Positions 63,524 to 64,000 of a stretch of DNA of 64,000 nt are shown one piece after another. The DNA comes from Candidatus Scalindua japonica (lineage in GTDB: Bacteria > Planctomycetota > Brocadiia > Brocadiales > Scalinduaceae): positions 23,608 through 87,607 of the forward strand of contig NZ_BAOS01000031.1 in assembly GCF_002443295.1 (NCBI RefSeq), read 5' to 3'. The stretch's first letter is position 1. Each line of letters opens with the position of its first letter. The translations under genes were made by a program, and so were the position numbers. Below the pieces are notes generated by a model. It was not told the origin of the DNA. It saw only the letters and a list, made by a program, of their open reading frames with translations, and did no database searches.

Positions 63524-64000
63524 CTATTTACGTTTTTTTAAAGTAAAGTTTACCTCTACAGTCCTTCCGCCTTCTACTGATACATCCTGTTCCTCAGACC
63601 TCAGTTTTTCGTGCCATGTCTTTAGTTTATATGTTCCGGGTGGTACATTATCAACCTTAAAGTTTCCATCTTTTGCTGTAACCGCAAAATAGGGGTTATC
63701 TAATACTACAACATACGCGGACATTTCCGCATGCACGTTACATAGAAGCGGTACTTCACACGACTCATTGAATGTAACAGGTTTTGAAGCACCAATGTCA
63801 TACGTTCCAAGATTAAACTGGTTGCAGCTGTCAGGAGTAGAAAATACGTTATGCCTGACCAGGTCACTATTAGGAAAATCTATCGTTGTCCCTTTCTGTA
63901 CTGCTATTACGTGTGGAACAAAAATCAGGTTCAACTGGTCAACAACGCCATGTTCTTCTGGTGGTTCAAAGTTGTTGTCCCCTGCTTTCTCAATATAGAC
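63524..64000 (-). CDS. Cupredoxin-like protein, 5' end outside window (cluster B)
   Basis: A partial gene; the frame runs to the window edge with no start. The 158 visible residues read VYIEKAGDNNFEPPEEHGVV at the edge, matching VYIEEVNGNDYPAPEEKGIL of the cluster A cupredoxin. Copper ligands are kept: His in SDLVRHNVFSTP, and Cys-His-Met in LLCNVHAEMSAY. The C-terminal CPR-like part is KDGNFKVDNVPPGTYKLKTW. A frame starting at the internal Met at 63934 would be an artefact. It is separated from the cytochrome c gene by 105 bp. Confidence 0.75.
   Translation of the reverse strand, partial: VYIEKAGDNNFEPPEEHGVVDQLNLIFVPHVIAVQKGTTIDFPNSDLVRHNVFSTPDSCNQFNLGTYDIGASKPVTFNESCEVPLLCNVHAEMSAYVVVLDNPYFAVTAKDGNFKVDNVPPGTYKLKTWHEKLRSEEQDVSVEGGRTVEVNFTLKKRK

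Noticed and set aside
63524..63934. A complete 136-residue gene starting at the Met at 63934
   Set aside because: The frame continues to the window edge and matches the cluster A cupredoxin upstream of that Met, so the true start is outside the window.
1..64000. tRNA, rRNA, CRISPR arrays or prophage
   Set aside because: No TPsiC-type GGTTCRANNCC in a cloverleaf setting, no spaced direct repeats and no phage structural genes were seen by eye. A tRNAscan or Infernal run would settle this.

Overview
The window is about 64 kb of AT-rich bacterial chromosome. The gene content points to an anammox planctomycete (order Brocadiales, perhaps Candidatus Scalindua). The main reasons are two separate Rieske/cytochrome b clusters with multiheme and ferredoxin partners, each headed by a cupredoxin-like protein, together with many exported carboxypeptidase-regulatory-like proteins. 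This assignment is an inference: no hydrazine synthase, HAO or 16S gene is present to prove it.

Layout. 0-12 kb holds scattered single genes: rsmE, a PAS protein, a decayed Mut7-C RNase gene, a DUF1566 lipocone-type exported protein, a pentapeptide-repeat protein, an unusual SDR, an RNase HI with an N-terminal viroplasmin domain, and pepF. 12.5-21 kb carries a giant coiled-coil MscS-type channel, a molybdopterin oxidoreductase fused in frame to a NifS-like cysteine desulfurase, and egtD. 21.2-22.3 kb is a wrecked IS1634-type transposase gene. 22.5-29.2 kb is the classical translation operon thrS-infC-rpmI-rplT-pheS-pheT on the minus strand, with a probable ATC start for infC and a possible Phe-containing leader peptide before pheS. 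29.6-32.9 kb is a convergent pair of sodium:solute symporters. 33-39.4 kb is a mixed accessory zone: greA, a CPR protein, a decayed NACHT-FGE gene, a 12-cysteine exported protein, a YbdK-type ligase and an intact SUMF1/FGE protein. 39.4-45.3 kb is an oxidative pentose phosphate operon (tkt-pgl-gnd-zwf). 45.3-51 kb has a rhodanese, a protoglobin, a DUF4438 protein and a TPR membrane protein abutting a CruF-like carotenoid protein.

The last 13 kb is the most distinctive part. Cluster A (plus strand, 51.15-56.62 kb) encodes cupredoxin, Rieske protein, cytochrome b, a 46-residue membrane protein, a GltD-like NAD(P)H oxidoreductase with ferredoxin domains, and the subunit IV-like C-terminal half of cytochrome b. 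Cluster B (minus strand, 64.0-56.63 kb) encodes a paralogous cupredoxin, a monoheme cytochrome c, Rieske protein, cytochrome b, subunit IV, a four-cluster ferredoxin, an octaheme membrane cytochrome and an exported CPR protein. The two clusters converge with 12 bp between them. They share the quinol-oxidising core but carry different redox outlets: NAD(P)H/ferredoxin in A and multiheme cytochrome/ferredoxin in B.

Noncoding features include several strong hairpins, at least three families of dispersed short palindromic repeats, and two plausible promoters. I saw no tRNA, rRNA or CRISPR array.
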